DNA of 64,000 bases from Acetobacterium malicum subsp. dehalogenans DSM 11527 (GTDB lineage: Bacteria > Bacillota > Clostridia > Eubacteriales > Eubacteriaceae): assembly GCF_000472665.1 (NCBI RefSeq), contig NZ_AXAC01000003.1:1-64000 (forward strand). The letters run 5' to 3'. The notes below the pieces were generated by a model. It was not told the DNA's origin. It did not search any database and saw only the letters and a list, made by a program, of their open reading frames with translations. Below, in pieces: positions 45,130-54,767 of the stretch. Every line of letters starts with the position of its first letter. Position 1 is the first letter of the stretch. The position numbers and the translations under genes are program-made.

Positions 45130-47601
45130 ATGGCAACAAATAAAAACACTACAAAAAAAACAAATCAGAATAAATCAAATAAAAGTAAAGCTAAAAAGAA
45201 ATCTGCCCCCAAAACGGTGAAGCGATTTTCGATCAGCAATATGGCAATCGGGATCTTCTTAATTATTTTGGGAATCTTTTCGATTTATGCCTATATCGAC
45301 TTTAATGCCGGGATGGTGGGTAACTTTGTCAGCCTGGCCTTCAGCTATTGTTTCGGTGCGCTCACTATTTTCATGTCACTTTTCATTGTTACCCTTGGGG
45401 TGGTGCTGTGTCTGAATAAAATTGAGGATTGGGCAACAACATTTGTGTTAGTCTTTTTATTGTTTGTCAACACGATGATCGGCTTTACAGTTAACGCCCC
45501 CAATCTGATGGACTATAGTATTCCTGAGCTGTTCAGCTTAGCTCAGTACGGCCAATATGGTGGTATTATCGGGATTTTGTTGGCAGTGCTATTTATTAAA
45601 CTGTTTGCTGTCAAAGGCACGCTGCTGCTGGTTATTATAAGTTCGGCAATTATCTTAATTTTCATTTTCCGAAACAGGCTAAAAAAATATTTGAATCAAA
45701 TCAAGGATAAAAGTCAAAACGCACCGCCACTTAAAGATCGCCTGAAAGATCGGATTGATGTAATCCGGGACAAACAACGAATCAAACAAGAGGTTAAAGC
45801 CACTAAGGAACGAACCTCGGAAACCACATTGATCCCAATGGTCGGTGATTATGATGACAATGCACCATTGTTTGAGCCCTATCAGATCAATGAGTCTAAT
45901 CAGCCTCATCAGAGCGCTGAGAAACCTTTATTTGAACCGGTAACGGGGGTCATCCCACCGGCAAAAAAGAAAACCAAACAAGATCCTTTTGGTTTTATCG
46001 AAGAAGATGCGGATGAACCGGAAACGCCCATGAAAATTCATGAAAACTTCTTAAAGCCACCTAACTTTGACGATTTCGGATCCCCTAAAAAGGATTCTGA
46101 TAAAGCATTAGAAAAAGAAAAAAAAGCTGATGATGAAACAAAGGTATTAGACTTATCAGCCGTCAGTTTCGAAACAGCCGTTGCGGAATATACCTTTCCA
46201 TCCTTAGATCTTTTAAACCCGCCGGCCATTAAAAAGAAATCAAAAAAAGATGATGTCATTAAAAAAGCGAAGATCATCGAGGAGACCTTGAAGAATTTTG
46301 GGGTAAAAGCTAAGATCGTCGAGGTCAATGTCGGTCCCAGTATTACCCGGTTTGAATTACAACTTGATCCGGGGGTCAAGGTCAATAAATTTGTTAATCT
46401 GTCCAGCGATTTAGCCCTTAGTCTGGCCACCTCCGATATCCGCATTGAAGCCCCGATTCCCGGGAAAGCGGCGGTTGGCATTGAAGTACCGAACGATATT
46501 TCGGAAATTGTCGGCCTGCGGGAAATTATTGAGACCCCGCAATTTATCAATAGCAAAAGTCCCTTGACCTTCGCCCTGGGTAAAACCCTTTCAGGCGAAA
46601 ATGTCATTGGCGACATCGGTAAGATGCCCCATGTGCTGATTGCCGGGTCGACCGGATCCGGTAAAAGTGTCTGCATCAACAGCATCATTGTCAGTCTGAT
46701 CTTTAAATCATCGCCGGAAGAGTTGCGTTTTATTATGATCGATCCCAAAATGGTGGAACTGAATCAATACAACGCCATTCCGCATCTGCTGATACCGGTG
46801 GTGACTGATCCTAAAAAAGCATCCTATGCCCTTAACTGGGGGCTGAAAGAAATGACCGATCGTTATATGCTCTTTAAAGAAGCCGGCGTCCGGGATATTG
46901 AGGGCTATAACGAACAGATGACCCAAGCGGGCGCAAAAAAACTGCCGCGGATTGTGATTGTCATCGATGAGTTGGCCGACCTGATGATCACCTCACCAAA
47001 AGAATGTGAGAATGCCATCTGCCGGATCGCCCAGTTGGCAAGAGCCTGCGGGATCCATCTGATCATCGCCACCCAACGTCCTTCGGTGGACGTTATCACT
47101 GGCTTAATTAAAGCCAATATCCCCTCGCGGATTGCCTTTTCAGTGGCCTCAAACACCGATTCCCGGACCATTCTTGATACCGGCGGGGCTGAAAAACTGC
47201 TTGGAAAAGGGGATATGCTGTACTATCCGGTTGGACAATCGAAACCGACTCGGGTACAATGTACCTACGTATCCGATGCGGAGATCAATGCCGTTATTGA
47301 TGCCGTGAAGATTAAAAAGGGGATGCAATATGATGCTGCCATCGAAGAAGCCATTTCCCAGGAACCTGAAGAAAAACCGCAAAGTCGGGAAGGGGACGTT
47401 CTGCTGGAAGATGCCCTCAATATCGCCTTTGAATACAATCAATTGTCAACCTCGATGCTCCAGCGAAAATTACAGGTTGGTTATGCTCGAGCGGGACGAA
47501 TTATTGATGATCTCGAAGAACGGGGCATTATTTCCGGTCCCAACGGCAGCAAACCCCGGCAAATTTTAATTACGGAAGATGAATTTAAGAAAAGAGAGTA
47601 G
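45130..47601 (+). CDS. ftsK: DNA translocase FtsK/SpoIIIE
   Basis: An 823-residue chromosome translocase. Four membrane helices (about 45-180) precede a charged linker, the alpha/beta motor and a C-terminal winged-helix gamma domain (TSMLQRKLQVGYARAGRIIDDLE). Walker A GSTGSGKSVCIN is near residue 507, and Walker B IVIVIDELADLM follows. ATG 45130 has AGGAG 4 nt before it; a 33-codon upstream extension runs back through the terminator and is rejected. It may serve as vegetative FtsK or SpoIIIE; this cannot be told from sequence. Confidence 0.94.
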   Translation: MATNKNTTKKTNQNKSNKSKAKKKSAPKTVKRFSISNMAIGIFLIILGIFSIYAYIDFNAGMVGNFVSLAFSYCFGALTIFMSLFIVTLGVVLCLNKIEDWATTFVLVFLLFVNTMIGFTVNAPNLMDYSIPELFSLAQYGQYGGIIGILLAVLFIKLFAVKGTLLLVIISSAIILIFIFRNRLKKYLNQIKDKSQNAPPLKDRLKDRIDVIRDKQRIKQEVKATKERTSETTLIPMVGDYDDNAPLFEPYQINESNQPHQSAEKPLFEPVTGVIPPAKKKTKQDPFGFIEEDADEPETPMKIHENFLKPPNFDDFGSPKKDSDKALEKEKKADDETKVLDLSAVSFETAVAEYTFPSLDLLNPPAIKKKSKKDDVIKKAKIIEETLKNFGVKAKIVEVNVGPSITRFELQLDPGVKVNKFVNLSSDLALSLATSDIRIEAPIPGKAAVGIEVPNDISEIVGLREIIETPQFINSKSPLTFALGKTLSGENVIGDIGKMPHVLIAGSTGSGKSVCINSIIVSLIFKSSPEELRFIMIDPKMVELNQYNAIPHLLIPVVTDPKKASYALNWGLKEMTDRYMLFKEAGVRDIEGYNEQMTQAGAKKLPRIVIVIDELADLMITSPKECENAICRIAQLARACGIHLIIATQRPSVDVITGLIKANIPSRIAFSVASNTDSRTILDTGGAEKLLGKGDMLYYPVGQSKPTRVQCTYVSDAEINAVIDAVKIKKGMQYDAAIEEAISQEPEEKPQSREGDVLLEDALNIAFEYNQLSTSMLQRKLQVGYARAGRIIDDLEERGIISGPNGSKPRQILITEDEFKKRE

Positions 47602-47607
47602 GTAAAT

Positions 47608-48987
47608 ATGAAGACACTTCACATGACGACTTTGGGATGTGATAAAAATACCATTGACTCAGAAATGATGCTGGGTTTAATTGAAGAAAAAAATTATGAT
47701 ATTATTGATGATCCCCAAGCGGCCGAAATTATTATTGTCAATACCTGTTGTTTTATCCAATCGGCAAAAGAGCAATCGATCGATTACATCCTGGAATACG
47801 TTGAGTATAAAAATTCGGGGTCATGTCAACTGCTGATTGTGGCCGGCTGCATGGCCGAGCGATACCATCAGGAGCTGGCAGCGGAAATACCCGAAGTCGA
47901 CGGATTTTTGGGAGTTGGTCATTTCGACAATATTCTCGATTTAATCACTGCTCTGGAAACCAAGTCTGATTCGGATCAGCCGGATCAGATCGGTGACGAT
48001 GAAAAAAGGAATGCGCAGCAGTTTTTCGGCGACATTGATAAAACCATCATCGAAGCCCGGCGCTATATCCCGGCCGGCACGGTGTCGACCTTCGTCCGCA
48101 TCAGTGAGGGTTGCGATCACGGCTGTACCTATTGCGTGATTCCCAAGATCCGGGGCAAATACCGCAGTCGCCACAGCCAGGAGATTTTTAATGAACTGCG
48201 CGTCCTCCAGGAAAAAGGGATCAAAGAAATTATTCTGATTGGACAGGACATTGCGCCCTATGGCAGCGATCTGGATGAAGGTTTAGACCTGCCCGCACTG
48301 CTGGAAAAAATTGCCACGGAGTTTAATTTCACCTGGATCCGGATGATGTATCTCTACCCGGAAGGCATCACCGACAAATTGCTGGCCGTTGTCAAACAAT
48401 ATCCGGCGATCTGCCAATACTTCGACATTCCGCTGCAGCATCTGAATGATACGGTTTTAAAACGGATGGGCCGAAAGATGAGCTTTGCGCAAATCAGCGA
48501 TCTGATTCACAAAATCCGAACGAATCTGCCGGACGCGGTGCTGCGAACCTCAATCATCACCGGCTTTCCGGGTGAGACCGCGGAGCAGCATGGCGACCTG
48601 ATTAAAAAAATTAAACTGTTGCCTTTTGATCATTTAGGGGTATTTAAATATTCACAGGAAGAAAATACCCCGGCCGCTGAATTTGACAATCAAATTTCCG
48701 AAGATGAAAAAGAAAAACGCTACAATGAAATTATGATCACCCAGCAAACTATTTCACATGCCAATAAACAGCGTTTTATCGGTAAAACCCTGCCAGTGCT
48801 GATCGAAGGCGTGGAAGAAGAGTCATGCTTTGGCCGTTTTTATGGTGATGCCCCGGAAATCGACGGAACTGTTTTTGTCGACAGCAACGATACCCCCTTA
48901 ACAATCGGAAACTTTTATTCCGTTAAGATAGTCAATGCCTTAGAATATGATTTGATAGGAGATATTGAAAATGAATTTACCAAATAA
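47608..48987 (+). CDS. rimO: Ribosomal protein S12 methylthiotransferase RimO
   Basis: A 459-residue radical-SAM enzyme that methylthiolates Asp in S12. The N-terminal iron-sulfur domain has TLGCDKNTIDSE, NTCCFIQSAKEQSI and GCMAER. The radical-SAM cluster motif is CDHGCTYC (Cys169, 173, 176), with a C-terminal TRAM domain. It overlaps pgsA by 17 nt. MiaB is excluded mainly by the GCDKN and NTCCFI motifs and genomic position. Confidence 0.93.
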   Translation: MKTLHMTTLGCDKNTIDSEMMLGLIEEKNYDIIDDPQAAEIIIVNTCCFIQSAKEQSIDYILEYVEYKNSGSCQLLIVAGCMAERYHQELAAEIPEVDGFLGVGHFDNILDLITALETKSDSDQPDQIGDDEKRNAQQFFGDIDKTIIEARRYIPAGTVSTFVRISEGCDHGCTYCVIPKIRGKYRSRHSQEIFNELRVLQEKGIKEIILIGQDIAPYGSDLDEGLDLPALLEKIATEFNFTWIRMMYLYPEGITDKLLAVVKQYPAICQYFDIPLQHLNDTVLKRMGRKMSFAQISDLIHKIRTNLPDAVLRTSIITGFPGETAEQHGDLIKKIKLLPFDHLGVFKYSQEENTPAAEFDNQISEDEKEKRYNEIMITQQTISHANKQRFIGKTLPVLIEGVEEESCFGRFYGDAPEIDGTVFVDSNDTPLTIGNFYSVKIVNALEYDLIGDIENEFTK

Positions 48988-49510
48988 GATTACCGTTGTC
49001 AGAATGGTCATGATTCCTTTCTTCATCGCAGCGTTACTGATCGATTTTCCCTACCATCAGCCCCTTGCCGCCGCCTTGTTTATTATCGCCTCGTTAACCG
49101 ACAGTCTCGATGGTTATCTGGCGAGAAGTCGAAACCTGGTTACTGATTTTGGCAAATTCATGGATCCGCTGGCAGATAAATTACTGGTTTGCTCAGCCCT
49201 GATCTGTTTTGTCCAGTTAGGTTCGGTTCCAGCCTGGATGGTTATTATCATCATTGCCCGAGAATTTGCCATCACCGGCTTACGTTCATTGGCTGCCGCC
49301 GATGGGATTATCATTGCCGCCAGTAAATGGGGGAAAGCCAAAACGATTTCCCAAATGATTGCCATCATCCTGATTCTTTTTGGCAACTGGCCATTCTCAC
49401 TGATCAATATCCCGGCGGCGACGATTATGATGTATGTTGCTACCATTCTGACCTTGTATTCCGGAATTGATTACATTATCCTGAATAAAAAAGTATTCCG
49501 TTCTATGTAA
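48971..49510 (+). CDS. pgsA: CDP-diacylglycerol-glycerol-3-phosphate 3-phosphatidyltransferase
   Basis: A 179-residue membrane enzyme for phosphatidylglycerol phosphate synthesis. The CDP-alcohol phosphotransferase motif D-G-x2-A-R-x8-G-x3-D-x3-D is seen as DGYLARSRNLVTDFGKFMD at about residue 40. Several hydrophobic helices follow. Start ATG 48971 is 9 nt from AGGAG; a TTG six bases upstream is worse placed. Confidence 0.93.
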   Translation: MNLPNKITVVRMVMIPFFIAALLIDFPYHQPLAAALFIIASLTDSLDGYLARSRNLVTDFGKFMDPLADKLLVCSALICFVQLGSVPAWMVIIIIAREFAITGLRSLAAADGIIIAASKWGKAKTISQMIAIILILFGNWPFSLINIPAATIMMYVATILTLYSGIDYIILNKKVFRSM

Positions 49511-49569
49511 GGGATCGAGCAATAATTAATTGTGCATAAAACCGTTAACACTTTGAAAGGAAACAAATA

Positions 49570-50811
49570 ATGAAATGTGAATTGATTTCTGTCGGCACTG
49601 AGCTGTTAGTGGGGGATACTCTTAACACCAATGTCCAGTTTTTATCCCGGGAGTTGTCCCTCTTAGGTATTCCAGTGTATTTTCACACAACCGTTGGCGA
49701 TAACCCAAAACGTTTGGAAGAAGCGGTCAGAATTGCCTTTAACCGTAGTGATCTGATTATCACAACCGGTGGGCTGGGACCTACCCAGGATGATTTAACC
49801 AAAGAAGTTATCGCGGAACTTTTTAAAAAAAAGCTGATTCAGGATGAGAAGACTAAAGAAGATCTGCTGCAATATTTTGTCAACCGTGAGTTTACCATGA
49901 CCCCTAATAATCTTAAACAGACTTTCATCCCGGAAAGTGCCGAGATCTTATTTAATCCTTGCGGCACCGCTCCGGGGATTCTATTAAAAGAACAGGGCCG
50001 GATGATTATCATGCTTCCGGGACCACCACGAGAAATGACCCGGGTTTTTGAAGAAGCGGTCTTACCGATCTTAAAACATGACAATAATCAGCTGGTGATC
50101 TCCCGTTATTATAATTTATCGGACATTGGCGAATCAGCAGCTGAAGATCGCCTGTTGGACCTGATCGATACCCAGGTCAATCCAACCATTGCCACCTACG
50201 CCAAGATGGGCGAAGTGCTGATCCGAATTACTGCCAACGGCAATGATGAAAATGAAATGAACGCCTTACTTGATCACTATGAAGAGATTATGCTATCTCG
50301 ATTTGAAGATAATATCTTTTCATTTTCTAAAGATTCGCTCCAGATCACTGTGTGTAAACTATTATTGGAAAGAAATATCACCCTGGCTACCGCCGAATCC
50401 TGTACCGGCGGTTTGATAGCCTCCCAAGTGACCGAATACCCGGGTATCTCCAAAATTTTCGGAACCGGTTTGGTGACCTATTCAAATGAAGCGAAAATCA
50501 ATCTGTTAGGGATAAAAAAAGAAACGCTTGATACATATGGCGCGGTCAGTAATGAAACTGCCATAGAAATGTGTGAAAACCTGCAAAAGATTTCGCAAGC
50601 GATGCTGTGTGTTTCGGTAACCGGAATTGCCGGCCCAGATGGAGGCAGTGCCGAAAAGCCGGTGGGACTTGTCTATATCGGGGTTTGCTTTGACGGAAAA
50701 ACCGACGTTTATCACTATCACTTTAATGGTGACCGAAAAATTGTCCAACAAAAAACTGCCAATAAAGTCTTTCATCTGATTCGAAAAACCATAGTTGACA
50801 AATCCAAATAA
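49570..50811 (+). CDS. cinA: CinA-like protein (NMN deamidase domain)
   Basis: A 413-residue protein. The N-terminal molybdopterin-binding-like domain begins ELISVGTELLVGDTLNTN and has TTGGLGPTQDD near residue 62 and LPGPPREM near 139. The C-terminal CinA domain has ATAESCTGGLIASQVTEYPG near 273 and VTGIAGPDGGSAEKPVG near 348; this domain removes the amide from NMN. It lies directly before recA, the same order as in competent Firmicutes. The recA -35 element overlaps its last codons. Confidence 0.93.
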   Translation: MKCELISVGTELLVGDTLNTNVQFLSRELSLLGIPVYFHTTVGDNPKRLEEAVRIAFNRSDLIITTGGLGPTQDDLTKEVIAELFKKKLIQDEKTKEDLLQYFVNREFTMTPNNLKQTFIPESAEILFNPCGTAPGILLKEQGRMIIMLPGPPREMTRVFEEAVLPILKHDNNQLVISRYYNLSDIGESAAEDRLLDLIDTQVNPTIATYAKMGEVLIRITANGNDENEMNALLDHYEEIMLSRFEDNIFSFSKDSLQITVCKLLLERNITLATAESCTGGLIASQVTEYPGISKIFGTGLVTYSNEAKINLLGIKKETLDTYGAVSNETAIEMCENLQKISQAMLCVSVTGIAGPDGGSAEKPVGLVYIGVCFDGKTDVYHYHFNGDRKIVQQKTANKVFHLIRKTIVDKSK

Positions 50812-50823
50812 AATAGATATAAT
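50795..50823 (+). promoter_or_regulatory. Promoter of recA
   Basis: A textbook promoter: perfect TTGACA (50795-50800), 17-nt spacer and perfect TATAAT (50818-50823). The -35 lies inside the cinA 3' end. Among the best promoters in the window, consistent with strong SOS-inducible expression. Confidence 0.88.
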
Positions 50824-50836
50824 AAAAAAAGAGCAA

Positions 50837-50848
50837 GAACGAATGTTC
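50837..50848. promoter_or_regulatory. LexA (SOS) box
   Basis: GAACGAATGTTC matches the Gram-positive SOS box GAAC-N4-GTTC exactly, just downstream of the -10 at about +7 to +18. LexA bound here would block recA transcription. Confidence 0.82.
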
Positions 50849-50872
50849 TAATAAAGAATAGGATGGTTACAA

Positions 50873-51958
50873 ATGGCTGAAAAAACGAAAACAAATAATA
50901 ATGAAGAATTAACAGATAAACAAAAAGCTCTGGACGCGGCTCTGAAAAATATTGAAAGAAGTTTTGGCAAAGGTGCCGTAATGCGTCTGGGTGATGATGC
51001 GGCCAAATTAAATGTGGAAGTCATTTCAACCTCTTCCATCGGTTTGGATATGGCACTGGGTGTCGGCGGTGTCCCCCGGGGACGCGTTGTCGAAATCTAT
51101 GGTCCGGAATCTTCAGGTAAAACGACGATCGCTCTGCATATCATTGCCGAAGCCCAAAAAGCTGGCGGAAATGCCGCCTTTGTTGATGCCGAACATGCGC
51201 TGGATCCCACCTATGCAAAAGCATTGGGGGTTGACATTGACAATTTGCTGGTGGCCCAACCGGATACCGGTGAACAGGCCATGGAAATTGTTGAAGCCCT
51301 GGTCAGAAGTAACGCCATTGACGTTGTGGTTATTGACTCCGTTGCGGCTTTGGTGCCCCGGGCTGAAATTGACGGTGAAATGGGCGATTCCCACATGGGA
51401 CTCCAGGCTCGTTTGATGTCTCAGGCTTTGAGAAAACTGACCGGGGTAATAAAAAAATCGAACACGACAACGATCTTCATTAATCAGTTGCGAGAAAAAA
51501 TCGGAGTCATGTTTGGTAATCCAGAAACAACAACTGGCGGAAAGGCACTTAAATTTTATGCTTCAGTGCGAATCGATGTCCGTCGGATTGAATCCCTGAA
51601 AAAGGGTACTGAAATTGTTGGTAACCGGACCCGGGCTAAAATTGTCAAGAACAAAATTGCACCGCCGTTTAAGCAGGCAGAGTTTGACATCATGTATGGC
51701 AAAGGAATCTCCAAAGAAGGTGATCTACTCGATGTCGGTGTCGATTTCGGAATTGTTGATAAGTCGGGATCCTGGTTTTCTTATAATGAACAACGCTTGG
51801 GACAAGGCCGGGATAATTCAAAAGAATATCTGATGGCTAATCCAGAAGTTGCCAATGCCATCGAAAAAGAAATACGTGAAAAGAATGCCGCGAGTAAGAT
51901 TGTTGCTGAACCTGAAGACATCGAAGAAAACTTGATGGATGATGAAGATATTGAATAA
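50873..51958 (+). CDS. recA: Recombinase A
   Basis: A 361-residue DNA recombinase and SOS co-protease. Walker [10 protein letters not shown] at about 77-85, the [11 protein letters not shown] and [13 protein letters not shown] core, loop [14 protein letters not shown], and [20 protein letters not shown] follow in order. The acidic C-terminus is normal. Confidence 0.98.
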   Translation: MAEKTKTNNNEELTDKQKALDAALKNIERSFGKGAVMRLGDDAAKLNVEVISTSSIGLDMALGVGGVPRGRVVEIYGPESSGKTTIALHIIAEAQKAGGNAAFVDAEHALDPTYAKALGVDIDNLLVAQPDTGEQAMEIVEALVRSNAIDVVVIDSVAALVPRAEIDGEMGDSHMGLQARLMSQALRKLTGVIKKSNTTTIFINQLREKIGVMFGNPETTTGGKALKFYASVRIDVRRIESLKKGTEIVGNRTRAKIVKNKIAPPFKQAEFDIMYGKGISKEGDLLDVGVDFGIVDKSGSWFSYNEQRLGQGRDNSKEYLMANPEVANAIEKEIREKNAASKIVAEPEDIEENLMDDEDIE

Positions 51959-51988
51959 TAAATGAATTAAGCGGGAAATCTATTCAAA

Positions 51989-52015
51989 AAAGAACCTTTT
52001 AGAGGTTCTTTTTTT
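51989..52015 (+). terminator. Intrinsic terminator after recA
   Basis: AGAACCT/AGGTTCT stem with a short loop and seven T residues; the flanking A run makes it potentially bidirectional. Confidence 0.88.
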
Positions 52016-52054
52016 GAATTCTTAAAAATAACCCCTTTGAGTGATCTTTGTTTC

Positions 52055-52083
52055 TTGACACTATTTTCAAAAGAGTATAAAAT
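52055..52083 (+). promoter_or_regulatory. Promoter of rny
   Basis: Perfect TTGACA (52055-52060), 17-nt spacer and TAAAAT (52078-52083), about 50 nt before the coding region. Confidence 0.7.
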
Positions 52084-52132
52084 ATAGATCATGATGAGTA
52101 GATTAAAAACATAGCAAATAGTTTATAAGGAG

Positions 52133-53677
52133 GTGAAAATTATAGACATACTAACAATTATTTTATTCATTGGTATCATCGCAGCTTTTGTGATTGGTTA
52201 TTTTGTACGCAAGAATATTGCCGAAGGCAAGATCAAGAATGCTGAATTGACCGCTACAACAATTGTGAATGATGCCGTTAAAGAAGGCGAAACTTTAAAA
52301 AAGGAAATTCTGTTTGATGCCAAGGAAGAATCCCTGAAATTAAAAGAATCCCTTGAAAAAGATAACCGCGAACGTCGAGCCGAGCTTCAAAAACTTGAAA
52401 ATCGATTGATTCAAAAAGAAGAAAATCTTGAGAAGAAACTAACCAATTTAGAACGCAACGAAGAAGCCCTTACTAAAAGAGGGAAAGAAGTTGAAAAGAA
52501 AAAAGAAAAAGTGGATAGCTTGTATGACGAACAGGTAAAGGAACTTGAACGGATATCCGGTCTTACTTATGACGAAGCAAAAGAAATTCTGCTTGAAGAC
52601 ATCAGTAAGGATACCCGACGAGAAGCGGCTATCATGATCCGCCAAATCGAGGTTGAATCAAAAGCTGTTGCTGATAAAAAAGCAAAAGAACTGATTGCCC
52701 AATCCATTCAACGTTGTGCTGCCGATCACGTGGCAGAGCAAACCATTACCGTCGTCAACTTACCAAATGACGAAATGAAGGGCCGTATTATCGGTCGAGA
52801 AGGTCGAAATATCCGTACATTGGAAACATTAACGGGGATTGACCTGATCATTGATGACACCCCAGAAGCAGTTATTCTTTCCGGTTTTGATCCCATTCGC
52901 CGGGAAGTCGCCAGACTATCCTTAGAAAAACTTATCATTGATGGTCGCATCCATCCGGCCAGAATTGAAGAGATGGTTAAGAAATCACAAAAAGAAGTCG
53001 AAAACCATATCAAAGAAGTTGGGGAACAAGCTTGTTTTGATACTGGAATTCATGGCCTGCATCCTGAGATTGTACGACTGTTGGGACGGCTGAAATACCG
53101 GACCAGTTATGGTCAAAATGTATTAAAGCATTCGATTGAGGTTTCCCATCTGGCTGGTATTATGGCAGCGGAATTGGATGGTAACATTAAGGTCGCTAAA
53201 CGAGCAGGATTATTACATGATATTGGAAAAGCTATTGATCATGAGGTCGAAGGTCCCCATGTTGAAATCGGAGTCAATGTACTAAAGAAATACAAAGAAA
53301 ATAAGAACGTTATTCACGCTGTCGAAGCTCATCATGGTGATGTTGAAGCGCGAACAATGGAAGCAGTTCTGGTTCAATCAGCAGATGCCATTTCAGCAGC
53401 ACGACCTGGCGCCAGAAGAGAAACCCTGGTTTCCTATATCCAACGATTACAGGAATTGGAAACCATTGCCATGTCGTTTGAAGGCGTTGAGAAATCGTAT
53501 GCGATTCAAGCTGGACGTGAAGTGAGAATTATGGTTAAACCAAACGAAGTTGATGATGATGAAATGATTTTATTGTCACGTGATATTGCCAAGAAGATTG
53601 AAGCAGAAATGGAATATCCCGGAAACATTAAGGTTAATCTGATTCGTGAAACTAGAGCAAGTGACTACGCTAAATAG
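52133..53677 (+). CDS. rny: Ribonuclease Y
   Basis: A 514-residue membrane-anchored endoribonuclease that starts mRNA decay in Firmicutes. The N-terminal helix (residues 5-24) is followed by a long coiled coil (25-190), a KH domain ([19 protein letters not shown]) near 215-235, and an HD domain with [13 protein letters not shown] near 362. The start is odd: the GTG at 52133 shares its first base with a perfect AGGAGG (52128-52133). The next in-frame codons at the proper distance are ATT (52139) and ATA (52142). See findings. Confidence 0.95.
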   Translation: MKIIDILTIILFIGIIAAFVIGYFVRKNIAEGKIKNAELTATTIVNDAVKEGETLKKEILFDAKEESLKLKESLEKDNRERRAELQKLENRLIQKEENLEKKLTNLERNEEALTKRGKEVEKKKEKVDSLYDEQVKELERISGLTYDEAKEILLEDISKDTRREAAIMIRQIEVESKAVADKKAKELIAQSIQRCAADHVAEQTITVVNLPNDEMKGRIIGREGRNIRTLETLTGIDLIIDDTPEAVILSGFDPIRREVARLSLEKLIIDGRIHPARIEEMVKKSQKEVENHIKEVGEQACFDTGIHGLHPEIVRLLGRLKYRTSYGQNVLKHSIEVSHLAGIMAAELDGNIKVAKRAGLLHDIGKAIDHEVEGPHVEIGVNVLKKYKENKNVIHAVEAHHGDVEARTMEAVLVQSADAISAARPGARRETLVSYIQRLQELETIAMSFEGVEKSYAIQAGREVRIMVKPNEVDDDEMILLSRDIAKKIEAEMEYPGNIKVNLIRETRASDYAK

Positions 53678-53683
53678 TCTGAA

Positions 53684-53822
53684 GTTGTCGATAAACTACC
53701 GTACCGACCAATTGTTAATCTGTTGTTCGCCGCGGAATCGGACAGGCTTTGCCGTGTCCGCTCCGATGCGTACAACATGATGTAACAATTGTCGGTACTG
53801 CTTTATCGGTATAGTCGACAGC
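53684..53822 (+). ncRNA. Long imperfect hairpin RNA element downstream of rny (candidate structured RNA)
   Basis: Nearly the entire 139-nt stretch folds on itself. The base helix is GTTGTC (53684-53689) with GACAGC (53817-53822), followed by GATAAA/TTTATC. A 16-bp helix pairs GTACCGAC-C-AATTGTTA (53701-53717) with TAACAATTGTCGGTAC (53783-53798). Then TGTTGT/ACAACA, and a terminal CGGACA/TGTCCG plus GGC/GCC hairpin (53739-53760). An intrinsic terminator follows 10 nt later. It is either an rny 3' UTR structure or a separate small RNA. It does not have the large central bubble of 6S RNA, and I do not recognise it. Confidence 0.55.
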
Positions 53823-53832
53823 ATCAAGAGTA

Positions 53833-53857
53833 AGGGGAGATAATCTCCCCTTTTTTT
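53833..53857 (+). terminator. Intrinsic terminator after the rny hairpin element
   Basis: AGGGGAGA/TCTCCCCT stem with a TAA loop and seven T residues. Confidence 0.92.
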
Positions 53858-53891
53858 AAGCCGTTTTCTTAAGCAGGTAGAAGGATAAATT

Positions 53892-54695
53892 ATGAATATA
53901 TTAATACTGGGTGATGTCTATGGCCGACCCGGACGAAGAATTTTAAAGGACCAACTAACCCATTTAATTTCGGAGCATCAAATTGATTTTACCATCGTCA
54001 ATGGTGAAAATGCTTCCGCCGGAAATGGACTCTCGACCAAAAATGCCAGGGAATTGTTGAATTTACCAATCGATGTCATTACCATGGGGAACCATGTCTG
54101 GCAGCAAAAAGAATTATTGGAAACAATCGCGGACTTTCCTCAAATTATCCGGCCCCTGAATTATCCGGAGCCATGTCCCGGTAAGGGCTATGATTTTTTT
54201 AGCTGTGAATTAAAAAATGGTGTTACAAAAAAAATCGGTGTTGTCAATTTATCCGGTCAGATTTTTATGCCCAACCTGAGTTGCCCTTTTAATACAATGG
54301 CGCCGCTGATGGATACATTAAAAAAATCGGCGGATCTGGTGATCATTGATTTTCACGCCGAAGCAACCTCAGAAAAAATTGCCTTTGGTTATTTTATGGA
54401 TGGCTGGGCCACCGCAGTTTACGGAACCCATACTCATGTTCAAACCGCCGATGAGCGAATTTTGGAAGGTGGAACCGCCTATATTACCGATATCGGTATG
54501 ACTGGACCTATCGATGGGGTGATCGGTGTTGATCGCCAGATTATTATCGATACGATGCTGACCAAAAGACCCAATCGCTTTGTGACTGCCACCGGCAACG
54601 TTCAAATCAATGGGATCATCCTGGCAATCGATGAAATTGAAAATAAGGTGAGTAAAATCACTCGATTATATGAAACCTACGAAGTCGAAAAGTAA
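53892..54695 (+). CDS. ymdB: YmdB-type metallophosphoesterase
   Basis: A 267-residue calcineurin-like enzyme (TIGR00282-type) whose Bacillus relative hydrolyses 2',3'-cyclic nucleotides and influences biofilm and sporulation. Metal ligands: ILGDVYGRPGRR near residue 5, NGENASAGNGLS near 38, MGNHVWQQKE near 65, DFHAEATSEKIAFGY near 155 and YGTHTHVQTADE near 178. It follows rny, as in Bacillus and clostridia, which suggests a shared RNA metabolism role. Confidence 0.93.
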   Translation: MNILILGDVYGRPGRRILKDQLTHLISEHQIDFTIVNGENASAGNGLSTKNARELLNLPIDVITMGNHVWQQKELLETIADFPQIIRPLNYPEPCPGKGYDFFSCELKNGVTKKIGVVNLSGQIFMPNLSCPFNTMAPLMDTLKKSADLVIIDFHAEATSEKIAFGYFMDGWATAVYGTHTHVQTADERILEGGTAYITDIGMTGPIDGVIGVDRQIIIDTMLTKRPNRFVTATGNVQINGIILAIDEIENKVSKITRLYETYEVEK

Positions 54696-54767
54696 GTGAC
54701 TGATTCATCGAATCCTGACCTTATCGAAGCTGTGATTTAACTGTGAAAGGAATAAACGAAAATTATT

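Noticed and set aside
46038-46748. 236-residue minus-strand ORF opposite ftsK
   Set aside because: It is the antisense of a strongly conserved gene, has no ribosome-binding site and its residues follow the codon pattern of the plus strand.
53684-53822. 6S RNA
   Set aside because: The stem is almost continuous and lacks the large central bubble that mimics an open promoter.
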